Shown here piece after piece: positions 8,074 through 20,177 of a stretch of DNA of 64,000 nt. The notes beneath the pieces are model-generated. The model did no database searches and was not told where the DNA came from. It saw nothing but the letters and a program-made list of their open reading frames with translations. Position numbers and translations under genes: made by a program. The stretch's first letter is position 1; every line of letters begins with the position of its first letter. Source of the stretch: Thermoanaerobaculales bacterium (lineage in GTDB: Bacteria; Acidobacteriota; Thermoanaerobaculia; Thermoanaerobaculales; Sulfomarinibacteraceae). Location: assembly GCA_029287235.1 (NCBI GenBank), contig JARFRM010000224.1:41587-105586 (forward strand), read 5' to 3'.

Positions 8074-9659
8074 GTTGGAACTCCCTCGCCGTCGTTGGGC
8101 AGCTCGAGCTCGAAGCAGGCGCCCCCGTCGGCTGCCGAAAGGCGGAGCTCACCACCATGGAGGCGGGCCAACTCGCGGGCGATGGAAAGCCCGATTCCGG
8201 TGCCGGACACACCTTCGGTGAGACGGTCCGACAGCCGGACGAAGGGTTCGAAGACCGCCTCCTCCCGCCCGGCGGGAATCCCGGGCCCGCGGTCCCTGAT
8301 CCGAACCACCGTTGTGGCCGCGGTCTGCCGGGAAGAGATCTCAGCCACCCCACCACCGGCGGCGTACTTCTCGATGTTTCCCAGCAGATTGCCCACCACC
8401 TGCTCGACGGCGTCCGGATCGAAGAGCAGCAGTCGGGGTGCGGCCAGATCGAGCAGGATGGCGACACCCCTGCCTTCTAGAGACGGCCGAAACTGGTCCG
8501 CCACCGACCGCAGGGTGTCGTCCACCGACCCCCGCACCGGGCGGATGGCCAGCGTTCCTCGGTTGTGACCGGCAAAGCTGAGGACATTGCCGATGAGACG
8601 GCTCAACCGTCCACTCTCGGCAACGATGACGTCAATATACGATCCGGTCTCGCCATCGTCCCCGCCGATTCGCCGCTCGAGCAGCTCGGCGTAGAGGCGG
8701 ATGTTGGTCAGAGGTGTTCGCAGCTCGTGTGAGACCTGGTTGACGAAACCCACCCGCTCGGAGGCCTCACGGAGCTCGCGCGAGCTTTCACGGTGGAAGA
8801 CAAGAGCGAGACCGCTCAGCACCGCCGCGGCAATGATCAACCCCGCCACCCGGAGAAAGCCGCCGAGCGTGCCCACCGCACCGCCCGCCCAGTACTCGGT
8901 GCGCAACGTCCACGCGCCGAGAGGCGAAGACAGCCGGCGTTCGACGGCGTCAACCGAGGATCCCTCCGTCGCCGGCGGTTCGGATTGAGAGAGGACGCGG
9001 CCCTGCGAATCTTCGAGCACGATCCGACCCCAGCGGGTGGGGGTTGCAGCCCCACCAGGATCCGTGGAGAGCTCGACAAGGAGATCGGCCACCAGCCGAA
9101 CCCGGTCGAGCTCGACCGCGATGAGACTGCCCCTGGGATCCCTCCGCCAAAAGAGGAGGTGGAGCCCCGTGTCCCAGTACCATGCGTACCAGCCGTGATC
9201 CGCCGCCGGCAGTGCAGATTGTCCCGAGTCGACGACCCCGGTCTGCGTCTGCTGTTCGACCTCGCCGCCGAGCAACCGACCGACGAGGATCTGTCGGATC
9301 CGGACCAGAAAATCTCGTTCGGCGTCGCTGATACCCGTCTCCAGCGGGGGATGGAGCAGGCGCCCATCAGACGCCTGCACCGCCACCTGCGTCACCTCGG
9401 GCGTGCTTCGGACGAATTCCCGCCAACCCTCGGTGTCCCCGCCTGACGGAACCTCCCTCGCGAGCAACCGCCGCGCGCGGTCCTCGAGGACCCGCTGGAT
9501 CCTGGAATCGACATCGGCCAACCGGCTCTCGGCTGCGGCGCGGAGTTGGCCGGCGACCCGCCCCCGCTCATCACGAACGCCGCGGATCGCCAGCCAGGCC
9601 AGCAGCCCGGTGGGCAGCACCACGATGAGCACCAGCAGGGCGGTCAACCGACGCGACAC
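8070..9659 (-). CDS. Membrane sensor histidine kinase
   Basis: About 529 residues from a GTG start; the upstream extension in the ORF track overlaps the VWA gene and is not used. TM helix at about residues 4-24, a periplasmic sensor region of about 240 residues, a second TM near 265-285, then HisKA with the phospho-accepting His in SHELRTPLTN (about residue 311). The HATPase domain shows GNLLGNIEKYA, RDRGPGIP and GTGIGLSIA. The start lies two bases after the VWA stop (TAAGAGTG), so translation of the two is likely coupled. The sensor domain is not recognised. Its partner is the downstream regulator. Confidence 0.95.
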   Translation of the reverse strand: MSRRLTALLVLIVVLPTGLLAWLAIRGVRDERGRVAGQLRAAAESRLADVDSRIQRVLEDRARRLLAREVPSGGDTEGWREFVRSTPEVTQVAVQASDGRLLHPPLETGISDAERDFLVRIRQILVGRLLGGEVEQQTQTGVVDSGQSALPAADHGWYAWYWDTGLHLLFWRRDPRGSLIAVELDRVRLVADLLVELSTDPGGAATPTRWGRIVLEDSQGRVLSQSEPPATEGSSVDAVERRLSSPLGAWTLRTEYWAGGAVGTLGGFLRVAGLIIAAAVLSGLALVFHRESSRELREASERVGFVNQVSHELRTPLTNIRLYAELLERRIGGDDGETGSYIDVIVAESGRLSRLIGNVLSFAGHNRGTLAIRPVRGSVDDTLRSVADQFRPSLEGRGVAILLDLAAPRLLLFDPDAVEQVVGNLLGNIEKYAAGGGVAEISSRQTAATTVVRIRDRGPGIPAGREEAVFEPFVRLSDRLTEGVSGTGIGLSIARELARLHGGELRLSAADGGACFELELPNDGEGVPT

Positions 9660-9661
9660 TC

Positions 9662-10993
9662 TTATTTCTTCCGTTGCTTGCTTCGAATGAGCTGCTTCTC
9701 GGTCATGGCCTTGCGCTGGACCTTCCACTGCTCCTGTTTGACGATCGTCTCGGCATCGACCTCATTCTCCATCGCCACATCGGCGAGGATCTGCGAATCG
9801 TACTGTTGCGCCTTGTCTTTGGCATAGGCCGTGTTCTTCAGCAGAACCATCTGGGCTTCCTCGATCCGGCCCTGGTCACGGAGATCGACGGCGAGACGAT
9901 TCTGCTCGGTGGCGATCTGCTCGACGACGGCGACCATGACATCGGTCGCCTCGCTGGCGGCCACAAGCTCATCGTCCGCGCTGTAGCTCGCCTCAACCCA
10001 CCGTGTGCCTTCTTCGGTCGCCGGGGTCTCCCCCATCCGGAGGAAGGACCAGCTGACACCGGCGAGCCGCCTGGCCTCACCGCTGGCGCCGGCCGGAGCT
10101 TCGAGCTCGAGCAGGACGTATTGCTCCTGCGCCGCGTAGAGCTGATTGAGAGTAACAACCACCATCCGGCCGGCGATCTCGGCATCACGGCCGAGGACCC
10201 GTACGGGGCGGGCGCCGGGGGCGCACTCGATCCGCACAAGGACGTCCTGCGCCGTCACCGAGATCGCATCGCCGAACTCGGCATCGAAGATCCGCGCGAG
10301 ATCCCGCGGGTGCTCGACAAAGGTGTGGTTCCCATCGCTGCCGCCGGCGAGCCGGGCCATGAGATCTTCGTTGTAGCCCAGACCGAGACCGATGGTGCTG
10401 ACGGCAATCCCTTCCTTCTTGAGCGACGCACCGAGAGCACCGAGCTCGGCAGGCGAATCCGGACCGACATTGGCGAGCCCGTCGGAGAGCAGCACCACGC
10501 GGTTGACCCGTTCACGGTCGAGGAACTTGCGGACCTCGGCGGCGCCGACGCTGACTCCGGCGAAGAGGGCCGTCGAGCCCCCGGGCTGGAGCTCCTCGAT
10601 GGCGGCGAGCACCGCCGTCCGGTCGGCCACCTTGGTTGCCGGCAGCAGGACCCGCACCGTGTCGTCATAGGCGACCACCGACACGATATCGTCGGGATGG
10701 AGACGATTGACGGCCAACGCCGCCGCTTCCTTGGCCCGCTCGAGTTTCTCGCCCTGCATGGAACCTGATCGATCGATGACGATGGCGACGTTGACCGGCG
10801 CCCGGTAGTCGCGCTCGCCATCGACGCTCAAGCCGACCTTGAGATAGACCGTCTGCGGCGCCCCGGCCAGGATCACGGGTTGTGACAGGGTGATGTTCAC
10901 CGCCTCACGGCTGGCGTCGGCGGTCGGCGTGCAGGCCACCGCTGCGAACACGGCGATGATTGCGATCCACTTGCTGTTGGCTCTGTTGCTCAC
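9662..10993 (-). CDS. VWA-domain lipoprotein
   Basis: 443 residues from a GTG preceded by GGGAG at 7 bases; the 608-residue ORF in the track runs into the divergent intergenic region. The N-terminus is a lipoprotein signal with AVAC. A von Willebrand A domain follows with a complete MIDAS: DRSGSM, a Thr in YDDTVRVLL and LLSDGLANVG. The C-terminal half resembles proteins of the Ca-activated-chloride-channel/YfbK-like group. It is first in an operon with a histidine kinase and response regulator, so it may be the periplasmic partner or output of that sensor. Metal-dependent protein binding is inferred from the MIDAS. Confidence 0.88.
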   Translation of the reverse strand: MSNRANSKWIAIIAVFAAVACTPTADASREAVNITLSQPVILAGAPQTVYLKVGLSVDGERDYRAPVNVAIVIDRSGSMQGEKLERAKEAAALAVNRLHPDDIVSVVAYDDTVRVLLPATKVADRTAVLAAIEELQPGGSTALFAGVSVGAAEVRKFLDRERVNRVVLLSDGLANVGPDSPAELGALGASLKKEGIAVSTIGLGLGYNEDLMARLAGGSDGNHTFVEHPRDLARIFDAEFGDAISVTAQDVLVRIECAPGARPVRVLGRDAEIAGRMVVVTLNQLYAAQEQYVLLELEAPAGASGEARRLAGVSWSFLRMGETPATEEGTRWVEASYSADDELVAASEATDVMVAVVEQIATEQNRLAVDLRDQGRIEEAQMVLLKNTAYAKDKAQQYDSQILADVAMENEVDAETIVKQEQWKVQRKAMTEKQLIRSKQRKK

Positions 10994-11102
10994 GGGGTTC
11001 TCCCTTCGTTCAACCCCATGACATCGCGGTCGGTCGTCCGAGTGGTCAGATCCAGAGAAAACATCTGTCAGAAAATTGTAAGCCGAATCGATGAACAACG
11101 AC

Positions 11103-12215
11103 TCAATCGGTGATCGCAAAAAGACAGTTCCTGCAGATGAAATCATCGGGCGCATCGTCGATGCCGTAGGCCCACCGGCGAAGCTTCGCCATTGCGTCAC
11201 CGGCCAACACTTCATCAACGGTCTGGGTGGCGAGATCGCCCACGGTGTGGACCTCGTCATAGTCCTCGCAGCAGAAGACGACCTTCCCGGCGGCGGTGAT
11301 GTGGAGGTGCTCGAGGGGACGGGAACCGAGGTTGTCGCAGCCGCGGAGCCTCCGGTGCGGTTTGTCGGGTCCGATGCCGACATCGAGCCAGCCCGCGCGG
11401 TCCATGATATTGAACGGTCGGACGACGAAATTGGAGCCTGCAAACCGTGCCTCGAGGGCCTCGATCTCACTCCGGTGGTCCTCATCATCGTGACCCAGCA
11501 CCACCAGGGCCATGGTCTCGGCCAGTGGCTTGTCCTTCATGTAGTCGAGGTGGGAGAGCACCCTGGGCAGGTGGTCCTTGCCGCGGTCCTTCTTGTAGCG
11601 TTCGCGATCGACGGTGGAGATGTTGATCCCGAGATACACGAGCCCGCCGAGCTCGACCACCGCGTCCACCTTGTCGGGGGTGAAGCCCGAAGCGTTGGAA
11701 AGAACCGCCGGCGGCAGCCGGTGCTCGCGAAGCAGGGCGACTTGATCGACAAAACGACGGTCCGCGGTGGGCTCGTTGTAGTTGGACAGGCCGACTCCCT
11801 CGATGGTGTCCCGGTGCGCCGCGAGCTGGGCGACGATGGACTCGAAGAGCCCGGTGGGCATGTGCTCGGTGGGCCGCGGCGCCGAGCCCACCGGGCAGAA
11901 ATAGCAGCCCTGGGTGCAGTTGGAACAGGTCTCGAGGGAGACATAGCGCAGATGGAAATCGTGCGATCGGTCGGCGGAGACCGCCTCGATCCAACCATCG
12001 GCCAACCACCTGTGTTGCTCGTCGTCGAGGGTGGCGAAGGTGCCCTCGTTCTCGACGACGCGACGCAGCTCGACATAGCCGGGATCTCCGGGCACGACCA
12101 CCCGGCCGGTGAGAGGGTGAGAGAGTCGTCCCGCCTCGACGTGGATCCAGGGACTCGCCCGCCAGGGCCCGTCCGATGGATGTGCGCTTTTACCGTCGTG
12201 ATCGTTTTCGGACAT
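11103..12215 (-). CDS. Radical SAM/SPASM-like protein
   Basis: 370 residues from the ATG encoding MSENDHDG; an ATG three codons earlier is possible. The radical SAM cluster motif is CTQGCYFC, just after CSN. The C-terminal part has GCDNLGSRPLEHLHIT and VVFCCEDYDE, then CRNC, which fits a SPASM/twitch auxiliary cluster region as in peptide-modifying and anaerobic maturase enzymes. No precursor peptide gene is evident next to it. Upstream on the same strand is TATAAT overlapping the first ATG, a possible -10. It is divergent from the secreted EF-hand protein. Confidence 0.85.
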   Translation of the reverse strand: MSENDHDGKSAHPSDGPWRASPWIHVEAGRLSHPLTGRVVVPGDPGYVELRRVVENEGTFATLDDEQHRWLADGWIEAVSADRSHDFHLRYVSLETCSNCTQGCYFCPVGSAPRPTEHMPTGLFESIVAQLAAHRDTIEGVGLSNYNEPTADRRFVDQVALLREHRLPPAVLSNASGFTPDKVDAVVELGGLVYLGINISTVDRERYKKDRGKDHLPRVLSHLDYMKDKPLAETMALVVLGHDDEDHRSEIEALEARFAGSNFVVRPFNIMDRAGWLDVGIGPDKPHRRLRGCDNLGSRPLEHLHITAAGKVVFCCEDYDEVHTVGDLATQTVDEVLAGDAMAKLRRWAYGIDDAPDDFICRNCLFAITD

Positions 12216-12251
12216 GAAGGGCATTATACGGATGAACCACCGCCGGACACT

Positions 12252-12269
12252 TGAGTGGTCGCTCAAGAG
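12252..12269. promoter_or_regulatory. Inverted repeat in divergent intergenic region
   Basis: CTTGAG and CTCAAG arms 6 bp long lie between the divergent radical SAM gene and the secreted protein gene. Position and symmetry suit an operator, but nothing identifies a regulator. TTGACA follows immediately, without a convincing -10 at the usual distance. Confidence 0.3.
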
Positions 12270-12413
12270 CTTGACAAGAACGGTTCCCAGATCGAGACTG
12301 ATGGATACACCAAAAGTATCAGGTGGTGAACCGGTGTCTTTCTCTGGCGTTTTGTTTTGGACTTGGTTGCACTTAGGGCGAGAGGCGGCCTCGATCAACA
12401 AGGGAGGTTCGAG

Positions 12414-13805
12414 ATGAGGAGTGTCTACCAAACAAACAATTCACTCTGGAGGGTCCTGACCCTCATCCTGGTCGGCATGGCCGCGATCACCGCGGTCGCG
12501 CAGGAGGAGGAGGAGACCAAGTGGTGGATCCCGCCCGAGCTGGGTCTCTCGGTCGTCGTGCCCTGGGGCGACGACATCGCCATCCAGGACGACGGCGGAT
12601 TCGCCCTGACCCTGCAAATGTCCGCCTGGGAGCACAAGATCCTCGGAATCGGCGTGAAGACCTACCCGCCGACCCTGCCCGGAGAGCGCACTCCGGGCTG
12701 GCTCGTCTTTGACGATCCGGACGGGTGCCCGTCGTTCATCGATCCCTCGTTCCAGGCGGCTGCATACGTTTCAGTCTATTGCAACCAGAATCCGGCGAGC
12801 TGGCCGGACTGCCAGCCCCCCGATTGGGGACCGCTCTTGACCTACCAATGCCCGGATGACGCCCCGGACGGCTACGACTGGTGGGCCGATGCGGCGGCCA
12901 TGGACCCGTGGATCTTCGACGAGACTTGGGTCGAATTTTTCTCGGGAATCTCGGTCCCCGACCAGGTTCCACCGGAAGAACAGGAGACCCCACCGCAGGT
13001 GTGGCAACACGATGGAGAATGCGACACGAGCATCCCGCCGATCTGCACCACCGATTTCGAACTCGTCGGAGTCGGTCCGAGCCTCGGTTCTGAGACCGAC
13101 TTCACCCGGTACGGCCGATGGGCTCGTCTGCCCGGTCTCGTCGTCATCCCCGACCATGGCCCCGGTCTGGTGACCAGGACCCTCGACCCCGCCGACTTTC
13201 CGTACGATCCCATCGATCCGCCCCAGCCGACCTACAGCCAGTTCTTCGACCCGCCGCAGCCCCTCGAGGCGTGGAACGTGGCCGGTCTCTTCAACACCGT
13301 CGGCCACACGCTCCAGGCCGACAAATACGCGTGGCCCGGTTGGGGTCGGACGACCTTGACCGCGCAGATCGTCGCCCCAAGCTCGCTCTTCCGTCCGGTG
13401 ATGCTGATCGATCGCCACGTTTCGATCCCATTCACCGATGATCTGGGGGTCTCCTGCGGGGAAGGCCATTCCGCCTATCGGCTCGACGGCGGTCCTCTGA
13501 CCTGTGTCCAGCACACGACCAACTGGCTCGACCAGTACACCAACGCCGAGCTCATCACGCTCCGGATCTTCGTCGTCAACGGCGATGCGCCCGACGTCGT
13601 CGTCGACATGGACGGCAACGGGGTTCTCAATCTCCGTGACGTGGAGGCCATGGGCTACGAGGCGCTCACCTATGAGCGGGTCGTGAGGTTCTACCAATAC
13701 AGCCAGGCCTACTGCGGCGTGCGTTACGACTTCGACGGCGATCACATCGCACCGGAGTGCGTGTTGGCCGCTCGGGCCGGAGGGATCACCGGCGTTCCGC
13801 GCTGA
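12414..13805 (+). CDS. Secreted protein with EF-hand/dockerin-like calcium motif
   Basis: 463 residues from the ATG 7 bases after AGGGAGG. A clear Sec signal peptide ends near AITAVAQ. The body is Pro/Asp/Trp-rich with several Cys and no family I recognise. Near the C-terminus DMDGNGVLNLRDVE matches the calcium-binding loop DxDxNGxLxxxD seen in dockerin and EF-hand proteins, and DFDGDH follows about 40 residues on as a possible degenerate second loop. Probably exported and calcium-binding; function unknown. It converges with the Ser/Thr kinase gene, 36 bp away. Confidence 0.75.
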   Translation: MRSVYQTNNSLWRVLTLILVGMAAITAVAQEEEETKWWIPPELGLSVVVPWGDDIAIQDDGGFALTLQMSAWEHKILGIGVKTYPPTLPGERTPGWLVFDDPDGCPSFIDPSFQAAAYVSVYCNQNPASWPDCQPPDWGPLLTYQCPDDAPDGYDWWADAAAMDPWIFDETWVEFFSGISVPDQVPPEEQETPPQVWQHDGECDTSIPPICTTDFELVGVGPSLGSETDFTRYGRWARLPGLVVIPDHGPGLVTRTLDPADFPYDPIDPPQPTYSQFFDPPQPLEAWNVAGLFNTVGHTLQADKYAWPGWGRTTLTAQIVAPSSLFRPVMLIDRHVSIPFTDDLGVSCGEGHSAYRLDGGPLTCVQHTTNWLDQYTNAELITLRIFVVNGDAPDVVVDMDGNGVLNLRDVEAMGYEALTYERVVRFYQYSQAYCGVRYDFDGDHIAPECVLAARAGGITGVPR

Positions 13806-13841
13806 CCCGGCAGCAGGATCAACACAACCCGCGGGCGACGC

Positions 13842-16781
<2,940 letters not shown>

Positions 16782-16919
16782 TCAACAATCCGGATTCCCC
16801 TGTTTTCACCCTGCGGAGGACCGTCCGTCCGGCGATGTTGGCAACCGATCGGATCGATCAGCGATCGGCCGGGAAATCTCGCTCAGTATATCGTGCGCGC
16901 CGGGGCTGTCCGGCCTCGT

Positions 16920-17495
16920 TCAGAAGGTGAAGGTGGCGCCGATGGAAATCAGATAGACGCTGTCGGCATCGGCGATGTCGAAGTACTCCACCTCGCCGCG
17001 TACCGCCAGGCCTTTGAAGCGAACCTGGGCGCCGATGCCGAAAACCATGTCGGTTCCGTTGTCGGTGGTGAAGTGGATGATGTCGCCGATGGCCGATTGG
17101 ATGTCGGCGTCCCAGCTGACGACCCCGACCTTGGCGAAGATGTCGGCGATGCCCAGCGGGATCATGCCCATGGCGAAAGCGTCCAAGCCCTTGAGGTCGG
17201 CCCGAACGTTGACGGGTTCACCGGTTCCCGGGGGCGAGTCACTCAACCGACCGAAATCGACATAGCTTCCTTCCACCGCGAGGAAACCCATGAACCGGTA
17301 ACCGGCTATGATCTTGTAGGAGGTGTCGCTTGCCGAGAAGTCGAAGCCGTCGAAATCGAGGTCGTCGATCTTGAGGGAGGTCTGGCCGAAACTACCGCCG
17401 ACATAGAAACCGTTCTTGGCCGAGGCCGGGACAGCTGCCAGCGCCACGGCCACCAGTGCGGTCCCGACCAACGCGCTGCGAAAAACTCGATTCAT
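16920..17495 (-). CDS. Outer-membrane beta-barrel protein
   Basis: 191 residues from the ATG encoding MNRVFRSALVG, with GGGAG 8 bases upstream. The signal peptide is cleaved after ASA. The mature part alternates strands typical of an 8-stranded OmpA/OprF-like or Ail/OmpX-like barrel: FYVGGSFGQTS, YKIIAGYRFMGFLAVEGSY, and a C-terminal aromatic residue in ISIGATFTF as needed for BAM recognition. No OmpA C-terminal domain. Ligand unknown. Confidence 0.85.
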   Translation of the reverse strand: MNRVFRSALVGTALVAVALAAVPASAKNGFYVGGSFGQTSLKIDDLDFDGFDFSASDTSYKIIAGYRFMGFLAVEGSYVDFGRLSDSPPGTGEPVNVRADLKGLDAFAMGMIPLGIADIFAKVGVVSWDADIQSAIGDIIHFTTDNGTDMVFGIGAQVRFKGLAVRGEVEYFDIADADSVYLISIGATFTF

Positions 17496-17788
17496 ATCAT
17501 GTTCTCCCTTCGGCCCGGGCCTACGGTGCAGCCCCACAACTGGGATGGTACTCGATCACCGATACATCCTCGCTCCCTGCACATCTTCAACCTACCAAGA
17601 CGGGTGGAATCCATGACCCGGACCATCCAGTCTCCGTGACGACCGTCACCAGAAACGCAGGTTGGGGGGGTCCGTCCGCCTGAAAGGTGGGCAATCGACC
17701 CCGGGGAGCGTACATTCAGTAGGGAAGACGCCGGAAGCAACCAACGTCGTCAAATCGAACACGGCCGACGATTGAGAGGCGGTCCTCG
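17496..17788. other. Divergent intergenic region, 293 bp
   Basis: Separates the minus-strand barrel gene from the plus-strand EAL gene. I see no convincing ORF, RNA or repeat here; it presumably holds both promoters. Confidence 0.5.
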
Positions 17789-18949
17789 GTGGAGATCACA
17801 CCGCGCCATATCGAACGCGCCGCGCTGCGCGGTGAGATGCGATTCGACTACCAGCCGAAGGTCTCCTTCCTCACCGGCGAGGTCTGTGGCGCCGAGGCGC
17901 TGCTTCGATGGCAACGCGACGACGGCTCCGAGATCTCGCCGGAGACCTTTGTCCCGCTCGCCGAGGCCTGGGGCGTGGTCAGCGATCTCACCGAGGCCAT
18001 GTTTCCTCGTTTTCTCGCCGATGTCTCGTCGATCAAGGCCGTCCACCCGGATCATCGGATCGCCTTCAACGTGTCGGCCCACGATCTCGACGCCCCCCGG
18101 TTCATCGCCATGTTGCACGACGCCATCGACGAAGGCCACGTCGCCCTCGACCACCTCGAGCTCGAGGTCACCGAGGGTGCGGTGGTGTCGGGCAAGCCAT
18201 CGGTTCTCGGCAGCCTGCAACGCCTGGTGGCCGATGGAGTCGAGCTCGCCATGGATGACTACGGCATGGGGTTCTCGTCACTCGACACCCTTCACCGGCT
18301 GCCGTTTTCTTCCATCAAGCTCGACCAGAGCTTCGTCCTGCGGGTTCTGCACTCGGCCAAGAGCGCGGTGTTGGTCAAGCTCAGTATCGCGATGGCGCAG
18401 ATGCTCGGCATCCGCATTGTGGTCGAAGGGGTGGAATCCAAGGCGATCTACGACTCTCTGCTCCACTCTGGCTGCACGGCGGCACAGGGTTTCTGGATCA
18501 GCCGGCCGCTGCCGCTCGAGCACTATCTCAACTTCCTCGACGAAGATCCGCGATGGCCGGCCTCTCCCATCGGCCTCTTCCGGATGGCCCAGCTCGCCCA
18601 CCACTGGCAGGAACGGTTGCTCATCGATATGGTCTTTGCCGCGCTGCGCAGCGACGACCCGGTGCACGAGATCCCCCTCAATTTCCATCTCGACGAGAAC
18701 CAATGCGAGCTCGGCAAGTGGTACTACGGCATCGGTGAGAAGTTCGTCGGCGATCCCGACTTCGACGCCCTCGAGAAACCCCACCGCGCCATGCACGATC
18801 TCTGCACCGAAGTCTTCAAGGCGCTGCGGACCGGGAATCGGCAACGCATTCTCAACGAGCTCCTGAATGAGATTTCGGAAAACTCCTGCCGGGTCACCGC
18901 CTGTCTCCACCGCCTCGAGACCAGAGCGCTGATTCGGGAGGCGGGCTGA
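17789..18949 (+). CDS. EAL phosphodiesterase with C-terminal CZB zinc-binding domain
   Basis: 386 residues from a GTG preceded by GAGAGGCGG. EAL domain about 5-245: EALLRW, FNVSAHDL, LELEVTEG, MDDYGMGFSSLDT, IKLDQSF and VVEGVES supply the acidic and Asn/Lys residues that bind two metals and c-di-GMP, so it should hydrolyse c-di-GMP to pGpG. After about residue 265 comes a chemoreceptor zinc-binding (CZB) domain with CELGKWYYG and PHRAMHDLC. CZB domains bind zinc with a redox-sensitive Cys and occur on chemoreceptors and on diguanylate cyclases such as DgcZ. No TM segment, so it is cytoplasmic. Confidence 0.93.
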   Translation: MEITPRHIERAALRGEMRFDYQPKVSFLTGEVCGAEALLRWQRDDGSEISPETFVPLAEAWGVVSDLTEAMFPRFLADVSSIKAVHPDHRIAFNVSAHDLDAPRFIAMLHDAIDEGHVALDHLELEVTEGAVVSGKPSVLGSLQRLVADGVELAMDDYGMGFSSLDTLHRLPFSSIKLDQSFVLRVLHSAKSAVLVKLSIAMAQMLGIRIVVEGVESKAIYDSLLHSGCTAAQGFWISRPLPLEHYLNFLDEDPRWPASPIGLFRMAQLAHHWQERLLIDMVFAALRSDDPVHEIPLNFHLDENQCELGKWYYGIGEKFVGDPDFDALEKPHRAMHDLCTEVFKALRTGNRQRILNELLNEISENSCRVTACLHRLETRALIREAG

Positions 18950-19019
18950 TCAGCACGGAGGAGCCTTTCCCCCCTTCTTTGATGAGTCTGAGCCTCCGAC
19001 TGCGCTACGATCGCAGGCG

Positions 19020-20177
19020 ATGGATTTCTCGAGCCGCGAATCGCCCCGGTCTCCCCACGAGCTGAGCCCCGAAGACGTACTCCTCTTAAAGGTCTGCGTC
19101 GCGGCCATCTGGTCGGACGGCGCCATGGCGGCGGCGGAGCGCGATCACCTGAGCCACCTCATGGATCGGATCGGCGCCACCGAGGAGGAGCGCCACGAAC
19201 TGCGTCGAATTGCGCTGAACGATGTCAGCCGGAGCACGGTGCTGGCCGAGGTGGACTTGCTCGACGCCGGAGACAAGCGCCGCCTCTACGATCGCTGCGT
19301 GGCGGTGCTGACGGCCGATCGCCGCCTTCGGCGTGGCGAGTTGCGCTTTGTCTCCCGACTCCGCAGGCGGTCCGGGGTGGGGCTGTTGGCCCATCAGGTC
19401 ATGCTGTGGCGAGCGATGCCCGTGCGCCGGGTTCTCCGGTTTTCACTGCCGGTGGGTCTCTTCTTCATCGCTGCGGTGGCGGTGCTCCTCATTCGCTTCG
19501 CCGGCGACCCCGAGACCTTCCCACCCAACGAGCTCGCCTACCACCCCGAGATCCTGCTTCGCCAGGCGGCGGCCGGTACGGCTCCGATGGAGGCGGAGGC
19601 CCTCTTCGAGGCCATCCGCCACTCGGTGGTCAAGGTCAATGTCCTGATCGACCAGGGTGTCGTCGGCCACGGATCGGGCGCGGTGCTCGGTGTCGACGGC
19701 GAAGGCCAGCTCTATGTGCTCACCAATCGGCACGTGGTCTACCAGGAGGTGGCAAACCCACTCTTGCTGAGCTACGAGCTCGAGCTCGAGAACGGGATCC
19801 AACTGCCGGCCATGCTCGACTTCTACTCCCGCACCCATGATCTGGCCACCGTCGTGGCTCCCGGTCTCGGCGGCTGGGGCCTGCCCGTCCCGTTGCGGAT
19901 GTGCAGTACCCTCTCGGTCGGCGAGAAGGTCTTCGCCCTCGGCAGCCCTATCGGCCTCGACCACAGCTTCACCACGGGGGTGATCTCGGCCCTGCGTTGG
20001 CCCATGGTCCAGACCGACGCCACCGTCCACTCCGGTTCGTCCGGTGGACCGCTCTTCGACGACCGAGGACGGGTCTGTGGGGTGATCACAACCTCGCACA
20101 TGCAGAAGGATTTTTCTTTCGCCCTGTGCACGGAAACCGTTCTCGAGATGCTCGACGAGCGGATGACGGTGGACTGA
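19020..20177 (+). CDS. TerB-like domain, TM helix and trypsin-like serine protease
   Basis: 385 residues. Residues about 15-125 are helical and resemble a TerB/co-chaperone-type domain (LLLKVCVAAIWSDG, MAAAERDHL). A single TM lies near 143-160. The rest is a trypsin-fold protease of HtrA type with triad His (TNRHVV, about 237), Asp (RTHDLATV, about 273) and Ser (HSGSSGGPLF, about 341), and GEKVFALGSPIGL. There is no PDZ domain. The N-terminus is probably cytoplasmic and the protease periplasmic, which would join a cytoplasmic sensing or adaptor module to envelope proteolysis. Confidence 0.88.
   Translation: MDFSSRESPRSPHELSPEDVLLLKVCVAAIWSDGAMAAAERDHLSHLMDRIGATEEERHELRRIALNDVSRSTVLAEVDLLDAGDKRRLYDRCVAVLTADRRLRRGELRFVSRLRRRSGVGLLAHQVMLWRAMPVRRVLRFSLPVGLFFIAAVAVLLIRFAGDPETFPPNELAYHPEILLRQAAAGTAPMEAEALFEAIRHSVVKVNVLIDQGVVGHGSGAVLGVDGEGQLYVLTNRHVVYQEVANPLLLSYELELENGIQLPAMLDFYSRTHDLATVVAPGLGGWGLPVPLRMCSTLSVGEKVFALGSPIGLDHSFTTGVISALRWPMVQTDATVHSGSSGGPLFDDRGRVCGVITTSHMQKDFSFALCTETVLEMLDERMTVD

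Noticed and set aside
9662-11488. 608-residue start for the VWA gene
   Set aside because: The extra 165 residues are low-complexity shadow sequence of the radical SAM gene; the GTG at 10993 has a ribosome site and gives a lipobox.
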